Assembly: GCF_021730305.1 (NCBI RefSeq)
Contig: NZ_CP032674.1
Location: 3,333,001-3,397,000, forward strand
From: Xanthobacter sp. YC-JY1
GTDB lineage: Bacteria > Pseudomonadota > Alphaproteobacteria > Rhizobiales > Xanthobacteraceae
Direction: 5' to 3'
DNA: 64,000 nt
Program-made: the position numbers and the translations under genes
Shown: positions 1 through 8,533 of the stretch, one piece after another
How positions within the stretch are numbered: the stretch's first letter is position 1
Layout: each line of letters starts with the position of its first letter
Notes under the pieces: model-generated
The model's database searches: none
What the model was told of the DNA's origin: nothing
The model's input: the letters and a program-made list of their open reading frames with translations, nothing else

Positions 1-30
1 GCCAAGTGATTGGGAACTGACGAAAGACAA

Positions 31-83
31 GCGCCGGCCACGGCCGGCGCGAGACCTTCGGATGCCGGGGGCCTTCGGGTCTC
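31..83. other. Two adjacent inverted repeats upstream of the first gene
   Basis: A perfect 9-bp inverted repeat (31-39 with 42-50, 2-nt loop) is followed at once by a second, imperfect one whose outer arms are 51-56 and 78-83. A pyrimidine-rich stretch follows at about 84-106. The position, 35 bases before the first start codon, fits a leader structure or the terminator of a gene lying left of the window. No function can be assigned from sequence alone. Confidence 0.4.
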
Positions 84-117
84 CGGCTTCTTTCGCTTTC
101 AGGGAACGGTTTCTGTC

Positions 118-2763
118 ATGTCCCAGGTTCAGGCTTCGGAACCCGAATCCGCCGCGCCGCAACGCCTGACGCTCGGCCAAAACGCCCGCACGGGCATCGC
201 CATCGCGCTGGTCGCGACCCTCTCAGGCTTTGCCGGCCTCGGTTATGAGATCGTCTGGACCCGGATGCTGGCGGTCAGCCTCGGCCACGAACTGGTGGCG
301 GTGCTGGGGGTCATCTCGGCTTTGTTCGGCGGCCTCGCGCTGGGCAGCCTGCTGCTCGGCCGCGCCATCGCCGGGAGCGGCCGGCCGGCCGTCTGGTATG
401 CGGGGTTGGAGCTGATGATCGGCGCGTGGGCGCTGGTTCTCATCGGCGCAACGCCGCTCTTCGGCGACTTTGTGCCCGCGCTGGTGCCGGTGGATGCCTC
501 GGCGCTGCGGCAATGGTCCGTTGCCTTCGCTCTGCCCTTCGTGCTGCTGCTGCCGGCGACCCTCGCCATGGGCGCCACCCTGCCGGCGCTGGAGGCCGTG
601 CTGGCGCCGCGTCTCGCCTCAGGCGCGGCGGTGGGGCACGTCTATGCGGCCAACACGTTCGGCGCGGTGGCGGGAACGCTGGCCACCGCCTTCCTCATCA
701 TTCCCGCGCTCGGCCTCTCCGCCACGCTGGTGCTGTGCGCCGTGCTGAATGCGGTGTGCGCCGCGGCCATGCTGGCCGTGGCCCGCGAGTCGGCCTCAGC
801 GCCAGCGGCACGCCCGATTCGCGCGCCCGAGACCGGCTCCGCCTCGCTCCCGGTGCTGGCACCCCTGTTCCTCACCGGCCTCCTCGGCATCGGCTACGAG
901 GTGCTGACGGTGCGGGTGCTGAGCCAGATTTTGGAAAACACCATCTACACCTTCGCCGTGCTCCTGGCCTGCTACCTCGCGGGCACCGCGCTGGGCGCCG
1001 CCCTCTATGCCCGGTGGCGATCCATTCGCGGGCCGGGCGCGGACGGCACAGTAGTCTTCCTCGTCACCCTCACCGCCCTTGCCTGCCTCGGCGGCGCGGC
1101 GCTGCTCGGGGCCTCGGGGCAGATTCTCTCGGCCCTCAAGGCTGCGCTGCCGGTGACGGTGGCCGGACGTCTTTCCGCCGAGCTTGCCATGGCCGCCGTG
1201 GCCTTCCTGCCGCCGACGATCGCCATGGGCGCCCTGTTCACGGCGCTTGCCCAGCGCGCATCCGACCGGCTCGGCGGCGTCGGGCCGGGGCTGGCGGCCA
1301 ATACGCTGGGGGCGGCGCTCGCGCCCATGCTGTTCGGACCGGTGTTGCTGCCGCTGATGGGCGCGAAATATGCCTTCGCGCTCCTCGCCGCCGCCTATGT
1401 GCTGGCGCTGCCGCTCCGGAACCGCGCCGCGCTGGCCGGTGGCGGACTGACGCTGGCGGCGACGCTGGCGCTGGTGCTCGCGCCCGTTTCCCTGCGATTC
1501 GTGCAGGTGCCGGAAGGCGGCGCGCTGGAATGGCACCGCGACGGCGTGATGGCGGCGGTGAGCGTGGTGCGCAATGCCGCCGGAGACCGTCATCTTCAGG
1601 TGAACAACCATTTCCGCATGGGCGGCAGCGCCTCCATGCGCTCGGACCACCGGCAGGCGCACATCCCCCTGCTGCTGCATCCCAACCCGCGCAGCGCGCT
1701 GTTCCTCGGCCTCGGCACCGGCGCCACCCTCTCCGCCGCCGGCGACCATCCCGGCCTCAGGATAGAGGGCGTGGAGCTGGTGCCCGAGGTGGTGGAGAGC
1801 TTCCCCTATTTCGAGCGCACGCCGCCGCGCCTCGCCGGCAACCCGGACATCCGCATCCATGTGGCCGACGCCCGCCGCTTCGTGCGCGCCGGCACCGCGC
1901 CCTATGACGTGATCGTCGCCGACCTCTACCACCCCTCCGTGGATGGCTCCGGCGCCCTCTATGCCCGCGAGCATTTCGCCGCCATCCGCGACCGCCTCGC
2001 GCCGGACGGGCTGTTCTGCCAATGGCTGCCGCTGCACCAGCTGGACATGGAGACGCTGAAGGTGATCGTGCGCACCTTCCTCGACGTGTTCCCGGACACG
2101 ACGGCGTGGCTCGCGCAGTTCAGCGTGGAGACGCCCCTCGTCGCCCTGATCGGCCGCCGCGCGCCCGCGACCTACCCGTCCGACTGGGTGGAGCGCCGGG
2201 TGCGCGACCGCGCGCTGGCGACGGGGCTGAAGGCCGTCGATCTCGACGGCAGCTTCGCCCTGTTCGGCCTCCACCTCGCCGGCCCGGCGGACCTCGCCCG
2301 CTTCGCCGGCAATGCCCCCCTGAACACCGATGACCGGCCGGTGGTGACAGCTTCCGCGCCGGGCACCGCCTATGCCGCAAGCGAGCGGCCCGCCGACCGT
2401 CTGGTGGCGCTCCTCGCGGCGCTTCATCCGGCGCCACAGACGCTGCTGGCAGGGGCCGATCCCGCCACGCAGGCGCGCCTTGCCGCCTACTGGAAAGCGC
2501 GCGACGGCTACATCGGCATTGGCACCCGGGCGCTGGCGGCGAAGGGCCCGCGCGACGTGATCGGCACGCTGGCGCCGCAACTCATCGAGCTGGTGCGTAT
2601 CAGCCCGGATTTCGATGCCGCCTACGCCCCCGTGCTGGCCATGGCGCGCCAGCTCGCCGTCACTGATCCTTCGGGCGCCCGGCGGCTCCTAGAAGCATTG
2701 GATAGGGCGAACCCGAGCCGCCCCGACGCGCGGCGGCTCTTGGCTCAGCTACCGCCGGCTTAG
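118..2763 (+). CDS. Fused membrane protein / spermidine-synthase-like methyltransferase-fold protein
   Basis: This 881-residue protein joins an N-terminal polytopic membrane part (roughly residues 20-490, many hydrophobic helices) to a spermidine-synthase-type Rossmann domain. The nucleotide-binding glycine motif GLGTGA is at about 531-536, and a DVIVADLYHP segment follows where spermidine synthases have their catalytic-loop aspartates. Proteins with this layout are widespread and usually labelled fused MFS/spermidine synthase; whether they make polyamines is not established. I chose the ATG at 118 because the reading frame upstream to base 10 is Arg/Gly-rich and does not look like protein. 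The last 104 bases overlap the convergent gene that ends at 2660. Domain assignment is firm; substrate is unknown. Confidence 0.8.
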   Translation: MSQVQASEPESAAPQRLTLGQNARTGIAIALVATLSGFAGLGYEIVWTRMLAVSLGHELVAVLGVISALFGGLALGSLLLGRAIAGSGRPAVWYAGLELMIGAWALVLIGATPLFGDFVPALVPVDASALRQWSVAFALPFVLLLPATLAMGATLPALEAVLAPRLASGAAVGHVYAANTFGAVAGTLATAFLIIPALGLSATLVLCAVLNAVCAAAMLAVARESASAPAARPIRAPETGSASLPVLAPLFLTGLLGIGYEVLTVRVLSQILENTIYTFAVLLACYLAGTALGAALYARWRSIRGPGADGTVVFLVTLTALACLGGAALLGASGQILSALKAALPVTVAGRLSAELAMAAVAFLPPTIAMGALFTALAQRASDRLGGVGPGLAANTLGAALAPMLFGPVLLPLMGAKYAFALLAAAYVLALPLRNRAALAGGGLTLAATLALVLAPVSLRFVQVPEGGALEWHRDGVMAAVSVVRNAAGDRHLQVNNHFRMGGSASMRSDHRQAHIPLLLHPNPRSALFLGLGTGATLSAAGDHPGLRIEGVELVPEVVESFPYFERTPPRLAGNPDIRIHVADARRFVRAGTAPYDVIVADLYHPSVDGSGALYAREHFAAIRDRLAPDGLFCQWLPLHQLDMETLKVIVRTFLDVFPDTTAWLAQFSVETPLVALIGRRAPATYPSDWVERRVRDRALATGLKAVDLDGSFALFGLHLAGPADLARFAGNAPLNTDDRPVVTASAPGTAYAASERPADRLVALLAALHPAPQTLLAGADPATQARLAAYWKARDGYIGIGTRALAAKGPRDVIGTLAPQLIELVRISPDFDAAYAPVLAMARQLAVTDPSGARRLLEALDRANPSRPDARRLLAQLPPA

Positions 2764-3142
2764 CGGGCGGGATCTCGCCGGGTTTCGCCACGGTAAAGGC
2801 GATGGAGCCGCCATCCGCATGGTGATGGCGGCGCAGATAGCCGTTCCATTCCACCAGATACTTGCCGGGCGGCAACGGCTTGGAAATGCGGAACGCCGTC
2901 TGGCGCACTTCCTCAGCGGGGCGGGCCCAGTTGGTGGGCCATTCGGCCTTGTCGTCCAGGCTCACCACGCGCACGTCGTCGAGCCGGAACTCGTCGGTGA
3001 AGTCGATGGTGACTTCCGGCTGGGTCTCGGTGAGCACCTCGTTGGCGTTGGGCACCGACTGGTCGAAGGCGCACTGTGCCCGTGCGCCCGTCGCCGCAAG
3101 GCACGTGAGGACCAGCACCGCGATTGCTGCATGAAGGCGCAT
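2660..3142 (-). CDS. Exported CopC-domain protein
   Basis: The 160-residue product starts with a clear Sec signal peptide (MRLHAAIAVLVLTCLAATGARA). A CopC/YobA-like beta-sandwich follows: a SVPNANEVL segment, a TIDFTDEF strand and a HHHADGGSIAFTV strand near the end, the usual place of a CopC metal-site histidine. CopC proteins bind copper in the periplasm. Here the mature N-terminus begins Gln-Cys rather than the His used in the copper-brace subset, so metal binding is uncertain. A basic Pro/Ala-rich tail of about 40 residues follows the domain and runs antisense into the 3' end of the preceding convergent gene. The ATG at 3142 was preferred over the longer frame because it directly precedes the signal peptide. 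Confidence 0.72.
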   Translation of the reverse strand: MRLHAAIAVLVLTCLAATGARAQCAFDQSVPNANEVLTETQPEVTIDFTDEFRLDDVRVVSLDDKAEWPTNWARPAEEVRQTAFRISKPLPPGKYLVEWNGYLRRHHHADGGSIAFTVAKPGEIPPAKPAVAEPRAAARRGGSGSPYPMLLGAAGRPKDQ

Positions 3143-3173
3143 CGGCCTCTCCCTGAAAAGGCTTGAGCGCGAT

Positions 3174-3267
3174 CCGATCGAGTTGAAACAACTTGATCGG
3201 TGAATCGCCCTCTGGTTCCAAGAATGAGAACGCGTTGTCCGATCTGATTGCGATGCAATCAGATCGG
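3174..3267. repeat. Two successive palindromes of the rhizobial intergenic type
   Basis: Arms 3174-3185 and 3189-3200 form a 12-bp inverted repeat with one G-T-compatible mismatch and a 3-nt AAA loop. Arms 3239-3250 and 3256-3267 form a perfect 12-bp inverted repeat with a 5-nt loop. Both begin CCGATC and end GATCGG, so the two hairpins are related. They fill the gap between two leftward genes, where they could end the oxygenase transcript or be mobile repeat units. Confidence 0.75.
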
Positions 3268-3282
3268 CGCGTGCTCTTGCGT

Positions 3283-3960
3283 TCACGAGAAGTGGATGGC
3301 GTAGCCGAAATTATCGAGCCGGTCGGGGATGGCGTTGAAAGCCACAGAAATGCGCCGCCCGCCCTTGTTCACCGGCACCTCGTGCAGCAGATAGCTCGGG
3401 AACATCACGAGGTCGCCCGCGCCCGTCTGAGGCATCGCGAACTTGCCGCCGTTGAAGGCGTTGATGCGCGCGCCCGGATTGGTATTGCCGAAGATGAAGC
3501 CGCTGCCGCCGATGGCCTTGTGGAAGACGATGTTGGCGGAGGGGTGCGCCGGGGTCAGGTAGACCACGCCGGAGATGAAGCTGTTGGCGTGGGTGTGGAT
3601 GGCCTGGTGCCCGCCCGGCTCCAGCACGTTCACCCAGATTTCCTTGATCTGCCAGCTCAGCGCCTCGCCGAACAGCACCTCGCCGAACTCCGCCACCTTG
3701 GGCAGCACCAAAGCGCCCAGCCGCGACAGCAGCGTATCGGACTGGTCCCCCGCCACCGGGGTGTGGGAGAGGAGGTCCGAATAGGCGTTGGTGAGGGAGG
3801 TGCGGTCCGCCACCTCAGACGCGAGCGCATCCACGTCGGCGGGGCCGATGAGGCCCTCGACGCGCATCACGGGGGTGGGGAAAAGTCCGATGAGCTGGGT
3901 CACGACAGGCCGGCCGATATGCGCGAGACGGGAAGACGGCGCACTTTCCCCATGGGCCAT
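3283..3960 (-). CDS. Putative 2-oxoglutarate/Fe(II)-dependent oxygenase
   Basis: The 225-residue protein resembles the phage/SM-20-like family labelled 'putative 2OG-Fe(II) oxygenase'. Candidate iron ligands are in the H118..H122-x-H124 cluster and at H193 (SYLLHEVPV). R203 in GGRRISVAFN is the expected 2-oxoglutarate carboxylate-binding arginine. The FISGVVYL strand after the first histidines is typical of the double-stranded beta-helix core. No signal peptide is visible, so it is probably cytoplasmic. It is transcribed leftward towards the CopC-domain gene but is separated from it by two palindromes, so joint transcription is doubtful. The substrate cannot be inferred. Confidence 0.72.
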   Translation of the reverse strand: MAHGESAPSSRLAHIGRPVVTQLIGLFPTPVMRVEGLIGPADVDALASEVADRTSLTNAYSDLLSHTPVAGDQSDTLLSRLGALVLPKVAEFGEVLFGEALSWQIKEIWVNVLEPGGHQAIHTHANSFISGVVYLTPAHPSANIVFHKAIGGSGFIFGNTNPGARINAFNGGKFAMPQTGAGDLVMFPSYLLHEVPVNKGGRRISVAFNAIPDRLDNFGYAIHFS

Positions 3961-4047
3961 GACTTCACGATGACGCCCAGACGAGGACGTCCCGACGAGG
4001 ACGCCCCCACGTACGACGCTTCGGCCGGCAAGGCGCCGGCTGCACGC

Positions 4048-4737
4048 TCAGTGGCTGGAATCGAGATCGGCCGGCGAGGGCTTGGTGCGGCGCGGCACCA
4101 CCACCTGCCCGGCGACGGGCTTCGCCCCGCCCACCTGTGCGGCAGCGAACGGGCCTTCAGACCCGCGCGGCGGCTGGGGCCCGCCCTTGCCGGGCGCCGG
4201 GAGGGCAAGAGTCACGGTGTCGGCGCCGCCGTGCAGCACCGCGTCACGCGGGCCGACACTGCGCAGCGTCCAGCCGCCATGGGTATCGCCCACCTTGAGG
4301 CGCACGATCTGGCCGCTCGCCTGATCGGTGAAGATGCCGATGCTGCCCGCCGTACTCACCACCGTGCCCATCAGCGCCAGTTGCGGCCGCACGGGCGCGG
4401 CGGCGGGGGGCGCAGAGGGCGGCGGGGGCGGGGGCGCGAGGGCGACCGGCTGCTCGGGCGGCCGGCGGGATGGCGTGAACAGGGGGCGATCCCGCGTCGC
4501 CGAAAGGCTTTCGATGGGGATGGCCCACAGGGGATTTCCCCGCTCGCGGTCGGCCGGAGCCGTCGCCGCGCGGGCGGAGGGCTGGCCGGGGACAAGGAAG
4601 TCCACCTGCGGCGCGGGGGCCTCCACCTCGGCCGAGGCCGATGAAACAGCGGCGATCAGGCCCGCCACGACGAGGGGGAGACGGCAGAAACGGCGCGCGG
4701 GCAAAGGGCGCGCGGAAATCTGAGCGCGGGCGATCAT
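4048..4737 (-). CDS. gspN: T2SS inner-membrane/periplasmic protein, GspN/GspC type
   Basis: This is the last gene of the leftward T2SS operon; its ATG overlaps the gspM stop as ATGA. The 229-residue protein has an N-terminal hydrophobic segment (about residues 19-36), a proline-rich linker (about 96-116) and a compact domain starting LALMGTVVSTAGSIGIF. That domain resembles the homology region that GspC uses to contact the secretin. The upstream TRDRPLFTPSRRPP segment is common in proteins annotated GspN in alphaproteobacteria. No separate gspC exists in the locus, so this protein may play that part. The GspN versus GspC label is uncertain; membership of the T2SS is well supported by context. 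Confidence 0.75.
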   Translation of the reverse strand: MIARAQISARPLPARRFCRLPLVVAGLIAAVSSASAEVEAPAPQVDFLVPGQPSARAATAPADRERGNPLWAIPIESLSATRDRPLFTPSRRPPEQPVALAPPPPPPSAPPAAAPVRPQLALMGTVVSTAGSIGIFTDQASGQIVRLKVGDTHGGWTLRSVGPRDAVLHGGADTVTLALPAPGKGGPQPPRGSEGPFAAAQVGGAKPVAGQVVVPRRTKPSPADLDSSH

Positions 4738-5345
4738 CGCGCCCCCCGCCAGCGGCCATGGACGGTCAGCGTCACCTGGATGCGCCCGTCCTGCCCGCGT
4801 CCCTCGGAGCCTTCCCCCTGCATCCGTCCCTCGGTCCCTTCGGTGTCCATCTGCCCCAATGCGGCGCCCTGCCCCTGTGCCTGGACCACCAGAGGGTCCA
4901 CGAAGAGGAAGGGTTGTCCAGCTTCGATATCATATAGCAGGTTCTGCAGATCCTCCTGCCCGATATCGATGGTGGCGGACACCGCCACGAAGCCCGGGCC
5001 GAGCGGCGAGGCGCCCAGCTCCACGCTGGAGGAAACGAGATGCCCGCCCGCCGCATCCGCCGCGGCAGCGACGCGCTCGGCTAGTGCGGCGCCGGCCACC
5101 GTCACCGTCGCGCCTTCAAGGAAGGGCGAGCCGCGCTCCTCCGCTCCGGCGGCGCCGGGCCGAGGGGGCCTGCGCCCCTCCAGCCGGTCGAGCAGGTCCT
5201 GCGCCTCTGCCACCGCCGCGCGCTTGGCGAGCATGTCCGCGACCTCGCCGAACGCGACGGCCAACAGCACCGCGACCAGCGCGCCATAGCCGAGCGCGGC
5301 GAGCGTCAGCGTGCGCCGGGAACGGGCGGGGGCGGCGGCGGTCAC
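4734..5345 (-). CDS. gspM: T2SS assembly-platform protein GspM
   Basis: I start this gene at the GTG at 5345, which overlaps the gspL stop as GTGA. The open frame continues much further upstream, but that part is an out-of-frame shadow of gspL. The 203-residue product has one N-terminal transmembrane helix (about residues 10-32, LAALGYGALVAVLLAVAFG) and a periplasmic alpha/beta domain, as expected of GspM/PilO-type proteins that pair with GspL. Residues 150-175 (SPLGPGFVAVSATIDIGQED) fit the ferredoxin-like fold. Sequence conservation in GspM is low, so the call rests on topology and on position between gspL and gspN. Confidence 0.82.
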   Translation of the reverse strand: MTAAAPARSRRTLTLAALGYGALVAVLLAVAFGEVADMLAKRAAVAEAQDLLDRLEGRRPPRPGAAGAEERGSPFLEGATVTVAGAALAERVAAAADAAGGHLVSSSVELGASPLGPGFVAVSATIDIGQEDLQNLLYDIEAGQPFLFVDPLVVQAQGQGAALGQMDTEGTEGRMQGEGSEGRGQDGRIQVTLTVHGRWRGAR

Positions 5346-6424
5346 TGGGTCACCTCGAAGGGCAGGGTGATGTTGGCCTGGATCTGGAAGCGCTCGCCCG
5401 CATCCCCCGGCTGGCGGGTGGTGGGCGCGACGAAGGTGGCGGCGGAGAAGTGCTTCGATTCCTCCAGCAGCCGCACGAGGGAGGGCGCCTCCCGCGAGAC
5501 GCCGGTCAGCTCCACCTTGCCGTTCTGGATGGTGAGGGCCGTCAGATAGGTGTGATCGGGCAGCACCTGCGACAGCGCCTCCAGCACGAGCACGGTGGGC
5601 GCCCGCTCCCGCTTCGCCTGCTCCAGACCGCGCAAGGCGGCGCCCTCCGCGCCCAGCCCGTCGCGGGCGGCGGCGATGACGCGGCGGCGAGTCGCGATGG
5701 CCTGATCCAGCGTCTGCTGCTCCTCGTCGAGGCTGGCGCCGAGGAAGCCGGACACGCCGGAGGCCAGCGTAGCCGCAAGGGCGGAGGCGGCGAGAACGCC
5801 AAGCAGCACCTGCCGGAGGCGCACCATGCCCGCGCCTTCGCCGGAGGCGCCGGCATGGACGGTGATCAGCTCTTCCGAGCCCTGGCGCGTGGTGAGCAGC
5901 AGATGGCCCACGCCAAGCGCCTTGAGCGCATCGAGGGCGGGGGCGAGACGGGCGCGCGGGGTGGCGGCCACCATCACGCGGATGCGCCCGTCGCAGAGGG
6001 GCTCCGGCGCGGTCCAGCCGAAGGCGGCCTCGGCGGCGCTCCAGGGCGTGAGCCGGTCGATCTGCGCCCGCACGATGCCGTCGAGATAGGGCCTCGCCCC
6101 CTCCGGCAGATCGAGCGGACGGAACAGGAAGCGGGCGGGATCGAGCGCCAGTTCCACCTCCCGGCCCTTCAGCGCGGCCGTCACCTCCGGCGGAACGGCG
6201 GGGGCCATGTCGCCGGGATCGGGATGGAACGGGGCGGCGCCGGGCAGGTGGAAGGCGCCATCCTCCCCCTCCTCGATGCGCACCGCGCGCAGCCGGCCAA
6301 GATGCGCCCGGCCGCTGGCGATGGCGGTGTCCACGGCCGTCGCCGTCAGGTCGATGAAGGCCGAGAAGGCGTCGATGAAGCGCGTCAGCAGCGATGCGTC
6401 GGGCGCGCCGGGCACCATGCTCAT
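5342..6424 (-). CDS. gspL: T2SS assembly-platform protein GspL (PilN-like C-terminus)
   Basis: The 360-residue protein has an actin-like cytoplasmic N-terminal part, one membrane helix at about residues 215-235 (VRLRQVLLGVLAASALAATL) and a periplasmic PilN-like domain, including LPDHTYLTALTIQNGKVELT. In the T2SS, GspL links the ATPase GspE to the inner-membrane platform through GspM. Its ATG overlaps the gspK stop as ATGA, and its stop overlaps the gspM start, which implies translational coupling. The N-terminal part is shorter and more diverged than in enterobacterial GspL, as is common in alphaproteobacteria. Confidence 0.85.
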   Translation of the reverse strand: MSMVPGAPDASLLTRFIDAFSAFIDLTATAVDTAIASGRAHLGRLRAVRIEEGEDGAFHLPGAAPFHPDPGDMAPAVPPEVTAALKGREVELALDPARFLFRPLDLPEGARPYLDGIVRAQIDRLTPWSAAEAAFGWTAPEPLCDGRIRVMVAATPRARLAPALDALKALGVGHLLLTTRQGSEELITVHAGASGEGAGMVRLRQVLLGVLAASALAATLASGVSGFLGASLDEEQQTLDQAIATRRRVIAAARDGLGAEGAALRGLEQAKRERAPTVLVLEALSQVLPDHTYLTALTIQNGKVELTGVSREAPSLVRLLEESKHFSAATFVAPTTRQPGDAGERFQIQANITLPFEVTQ

Positions 6425-7413
6425 GGCCGTCCTCCGGTCGTCTTGCGCCGCGCGGCGGGCGCCGCATCGAGGTCGGCCAGCTCGCGCCAGGACAGGTCGC
6501 GCCAGAGGAGCACGCGGTAGGGATCGATCCCGAAATCCCGCAGCAGGATCACGGCTTCGGCGCCCTGTTTGCGGCCATTGTCGAAGGCGACGCGCACCGT
6601 CACGCGCGCCGTGTCGCCGGCCACCGTGGTGAGGCCGGAGGCGCCGGCGATGGCGGTTCCGTCGCCGCCGGCCTTGGCGTCGCCGGAGGACCCGCCGGTA
6701 TTCGCGAACGTGGCGTTGTCGATATCGTCCATCCCCTGCCCCGCCTTCGCCAGCGCCGCCCGCACCACCGGCCCCGCCAGCTCGGGATTCACCTCCCGCC
6801 GCCCCGCATAGACCGTGAGATAGGGCAGCGCCGCGGCGACCACATTGGCCGGCAGGCCGGGCACGCGGGCCAGCTCCGCCGCATGGGCGAAGGCGCCCTG
6901 CCCTTTCGCGGCCTCGTCATCGCCCAGAACGGACGTCTTGCCGGCTGAAGCCGCGCTCCCAGTGCCGACGCTGTTGCTGCCCCGGGCTGGAGTCCGCCAG
7001 GCGACGATGCTGGCGGCGTAGGTCTTCGCCGCCTGCTCGGGCACGCCGAGCACCTGGAACAGGCCGGCCAGCACGGGGAGCGCGGCCGAATTGAGATCGA
7101 TGCGGGCGGCCTCGTCGGCGAAGCGGGCGGAGACGTTGGCCTCGCCCATGCGGAACCGCACTTCGCCGCTGATGGGCCGGTCCTGCGCCGGCACGGAAAG
7201 CAGGCGCAGCGCCGCCAGCTCCACCGCCGCCACCACCAGCCCGTCGGCGCGCAGCGTTTGCGCCCGCACGGCGGAGGCGGATGCCGTGTCGGACACATAG
7301 ACCGCATAGACCGCGGTGAAGGCGGCGAGCGCCGCCAGAATCCACAGCACCGTCACCAAGATGAAGCCGCGCTCCGTCCCGCGCGGGGCACGCATGAGAG
7401 AGGCACCCGTCAT
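6421..7413 (-). CDS. gspK: T2SS minor pseudopilin GspK
   Basis: This 330-residue protein is the large tip pseudopilin. It has the prepilin motif G-FILVTVLWIL with Phe at +1 and Thr at +5. The missing Glu5 is the known hallmark of GspK, which caps the pseudopilus with GspI and GspJ. The large insert typical of the family follows, with a helical SAM-like region (RIDLNSAALPVLAGLFQVLG). The start ATG overlaps the gspJ stop as ATGA. Processing by the prepilin peptidase encoded in the divergent arm is expected. Confidence 0.9.
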   Translation of the reverse strand: MTGASLMRAPRGTERGFILVTVLWILAALAAFTAVYAVYVSDTASASAVRAQTLRADGLVVAAVELAALRLLSVPAQDRPISGEVRFRMGEANVSARFADEAARIDLNSAALPVLAGLFQVLGVPEQAAKTYAASIVAWRTPARGSNSVGTGSAASAGKTSVLGDDEAAKGQGAFAHAAELARVPGLPANVVAAALPYLTVYAGRREVNPELAGPVVRAALAKAGQGMDDIDNATFANTGGSSGDAKAGGDGTAIAGASGLTTVAGDTARVTVRVAFDNGRKQGAEAVILLRDFGIDPYRVLLWRDLSWRELADLDAAPAARRKTTGGRP

Positions 7414-8135
7414 TGCACGGCCCCCCCATTATTTGCCCCGGCGCCCGAGACGGCTTGCGCGCGCGAACCGCTGAAGCCGACGGATGATCCGCAGACCGGC
7501 TTGGTGACATCGGCGGCGCAGAAGGCCGGCACATCGGAGCGGATGGAAACGGCGGTGGACGCGGCGGTGGGCCGCCCGCTTTCGTGCACCACCATGCGCA
7601 CGGCACGCGGCAGTTCCTCCTCGCCGCGCCACGCCTCGTGCCACGTGCCGTCGCGTCCGGCATAGGAGAAGGTGACACGGGTCGGCGGACGCAGCAGGCG
7701 CACCGGGGCACCGAAGGGCGGCAGGCTCCCTTCCGCCTGCGGCGCATAAGGCGCGGTGCGGCGGACCATGGCGACGCCGCGCCCGTCCGGCACCGGGGCC
7801 AGTTCGACGATCTCCAGCCCGCGCGCCGCGCCGGGGGCCAGCACCTCGCGCACGAAGACGACGCGCTCCGCCGATCCGTCGAACAGGGGCTTGGCCCCGC
7901 CACGAACGACGGGCAGGAAGGCCGCGGCGGCGAGGTCCGCCGCCATGCGGTCGAGGGCGAGGGCGACGAGTTCGCTCTGCTGCACCCGCCCGAGCCCGCG
8001 CTGCCAGGCCGGCAGCCATTTCGCCGTCACCATGGCGATGGCGGCGAGCACGAGGCCGGTGAGCGTCATCGCCACCAGGATCTCGATGAGGCTGAAGCCG
8101 GCGCGGCGGCGGCGCGACGACGCGATGGCGCTCAT
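7410..8135 (-). CDS. gspJ: T2SS minor pseudopilin GspJ
   Basis: The 241-residue protein carries the prepilin cleavage motif RAG-FSLIEILVAM with Glu5 after a short basic leader, followed by the long hydrophobic helix of pseudopilins. The size and the gspH-I-J-K order match GspJ, which forms the pseudopilus tip complex with GspI and GspK. The ATG overlaps the gspI stop (ATGA). The C-terminal 45 residues are Ser/Ala/Gly-rich and look disordered. Confidence 0.9.
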   Translation of the reverse strand: MSAIASSRRRRAGFSLIEILVAMTLTGLVLAAIAMVTAKWLPAWQRGLGRVQQSELVALALDRMAADLAAAAFLPVVRGGAKPLFDGSAERVVFVREVLAPGAARGLEIVELAPVPDGRGVAMVRRTAPYAPQAEGSLPPFGAPVRLLRPPTRVTFSYAGRDGTWHEAWRGEEELPRAVRMVVHESGRPTAASTAVSIRSDVPAFCAADVTKPVCGSSVGFSGSRAQAVSGAGANNGGAVQ

Positions 8136-8533
8136 TGCGGCTGGCTCCGCACGATGCGCACGGTTTCCAGCGCCACCATCTCGCCGCCGGGACCGCGCAC
8201 GCGGATGCGCACATCGAGCGGCGTCCAGGGGCCGGTTTCCGGCAGGCCGGCGATCTTCAGCGGCTGCACGTCCATCTGCCAGCGGTGCCCGGCAATCTCG
8301 CCCTCGGTGCGGCCGGGCTGGAGGAGATCGCGGCCGGGAATGCCCGTCTCCACCGCGCGGGCGGTCTGAAGCAGCGCCACCCGCCGCTCCAGCGCCCGCG
8401 TACCGCGAATACTGGAGCCCGCCACCGTGGCGATGGCGCCGAGGGAGGCGGCGACCACCGCCAGCGCCACCAGCACCTCGATGAGGGTGAAGCCGGCGGT
8501 GCGCCGCCGCCCGCGCGGATCAGGAGCGGCCAC
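8132..8533 (-). CDS. gspI: T2SS minor pseudopilin GspI
   Basis: The product has the prepilin motif TAG-FTLIEVLVAL with Glu5 and a total length of 133 residues, normal for GspI. The start is not certain: the frame offers a TTG at 8542 and a GTG at 8533. I use GTG, which gives a 14-residue leader. Either start lies inside the 3' end of gspH, so the two genes overlap by 14-23 bases, and the stop overlaps the gspJ start. GspI is expected to nucleate the pseudopilus tip. Confidence 0.87.
   Translation of the reverse strand: MAAPDPRGRRRTAGFTLIEVLVALAVVAASLGAIATVAGSSIRGTRALERRVALLQTARAVETGIPGRDLLQPGRTEGEIAGHRWQMDVQPLKIAGLPETGPWTPLDVRIRVRGPGGEMVALETVRIVRSQPQ

Noticed and set aside
2660-3142. Possible frameshift at the end of the CopC-domain gene
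   Set aside because: The domain is complete before the tail, and both overlapping frames are open without conflict, so a simple read-through into a new stop explains it better. It is listed as a finding instead.
4734-6467. A single 577-codon frame spanning gspM and most of gspL
   Set aside because: Only the part after the GTG at 5345 looks like a protein (membrane helix, GspM-like). The rest is Arg/Pro-rich shadow of gspL, whose own frame is intact. It is not a fusion.
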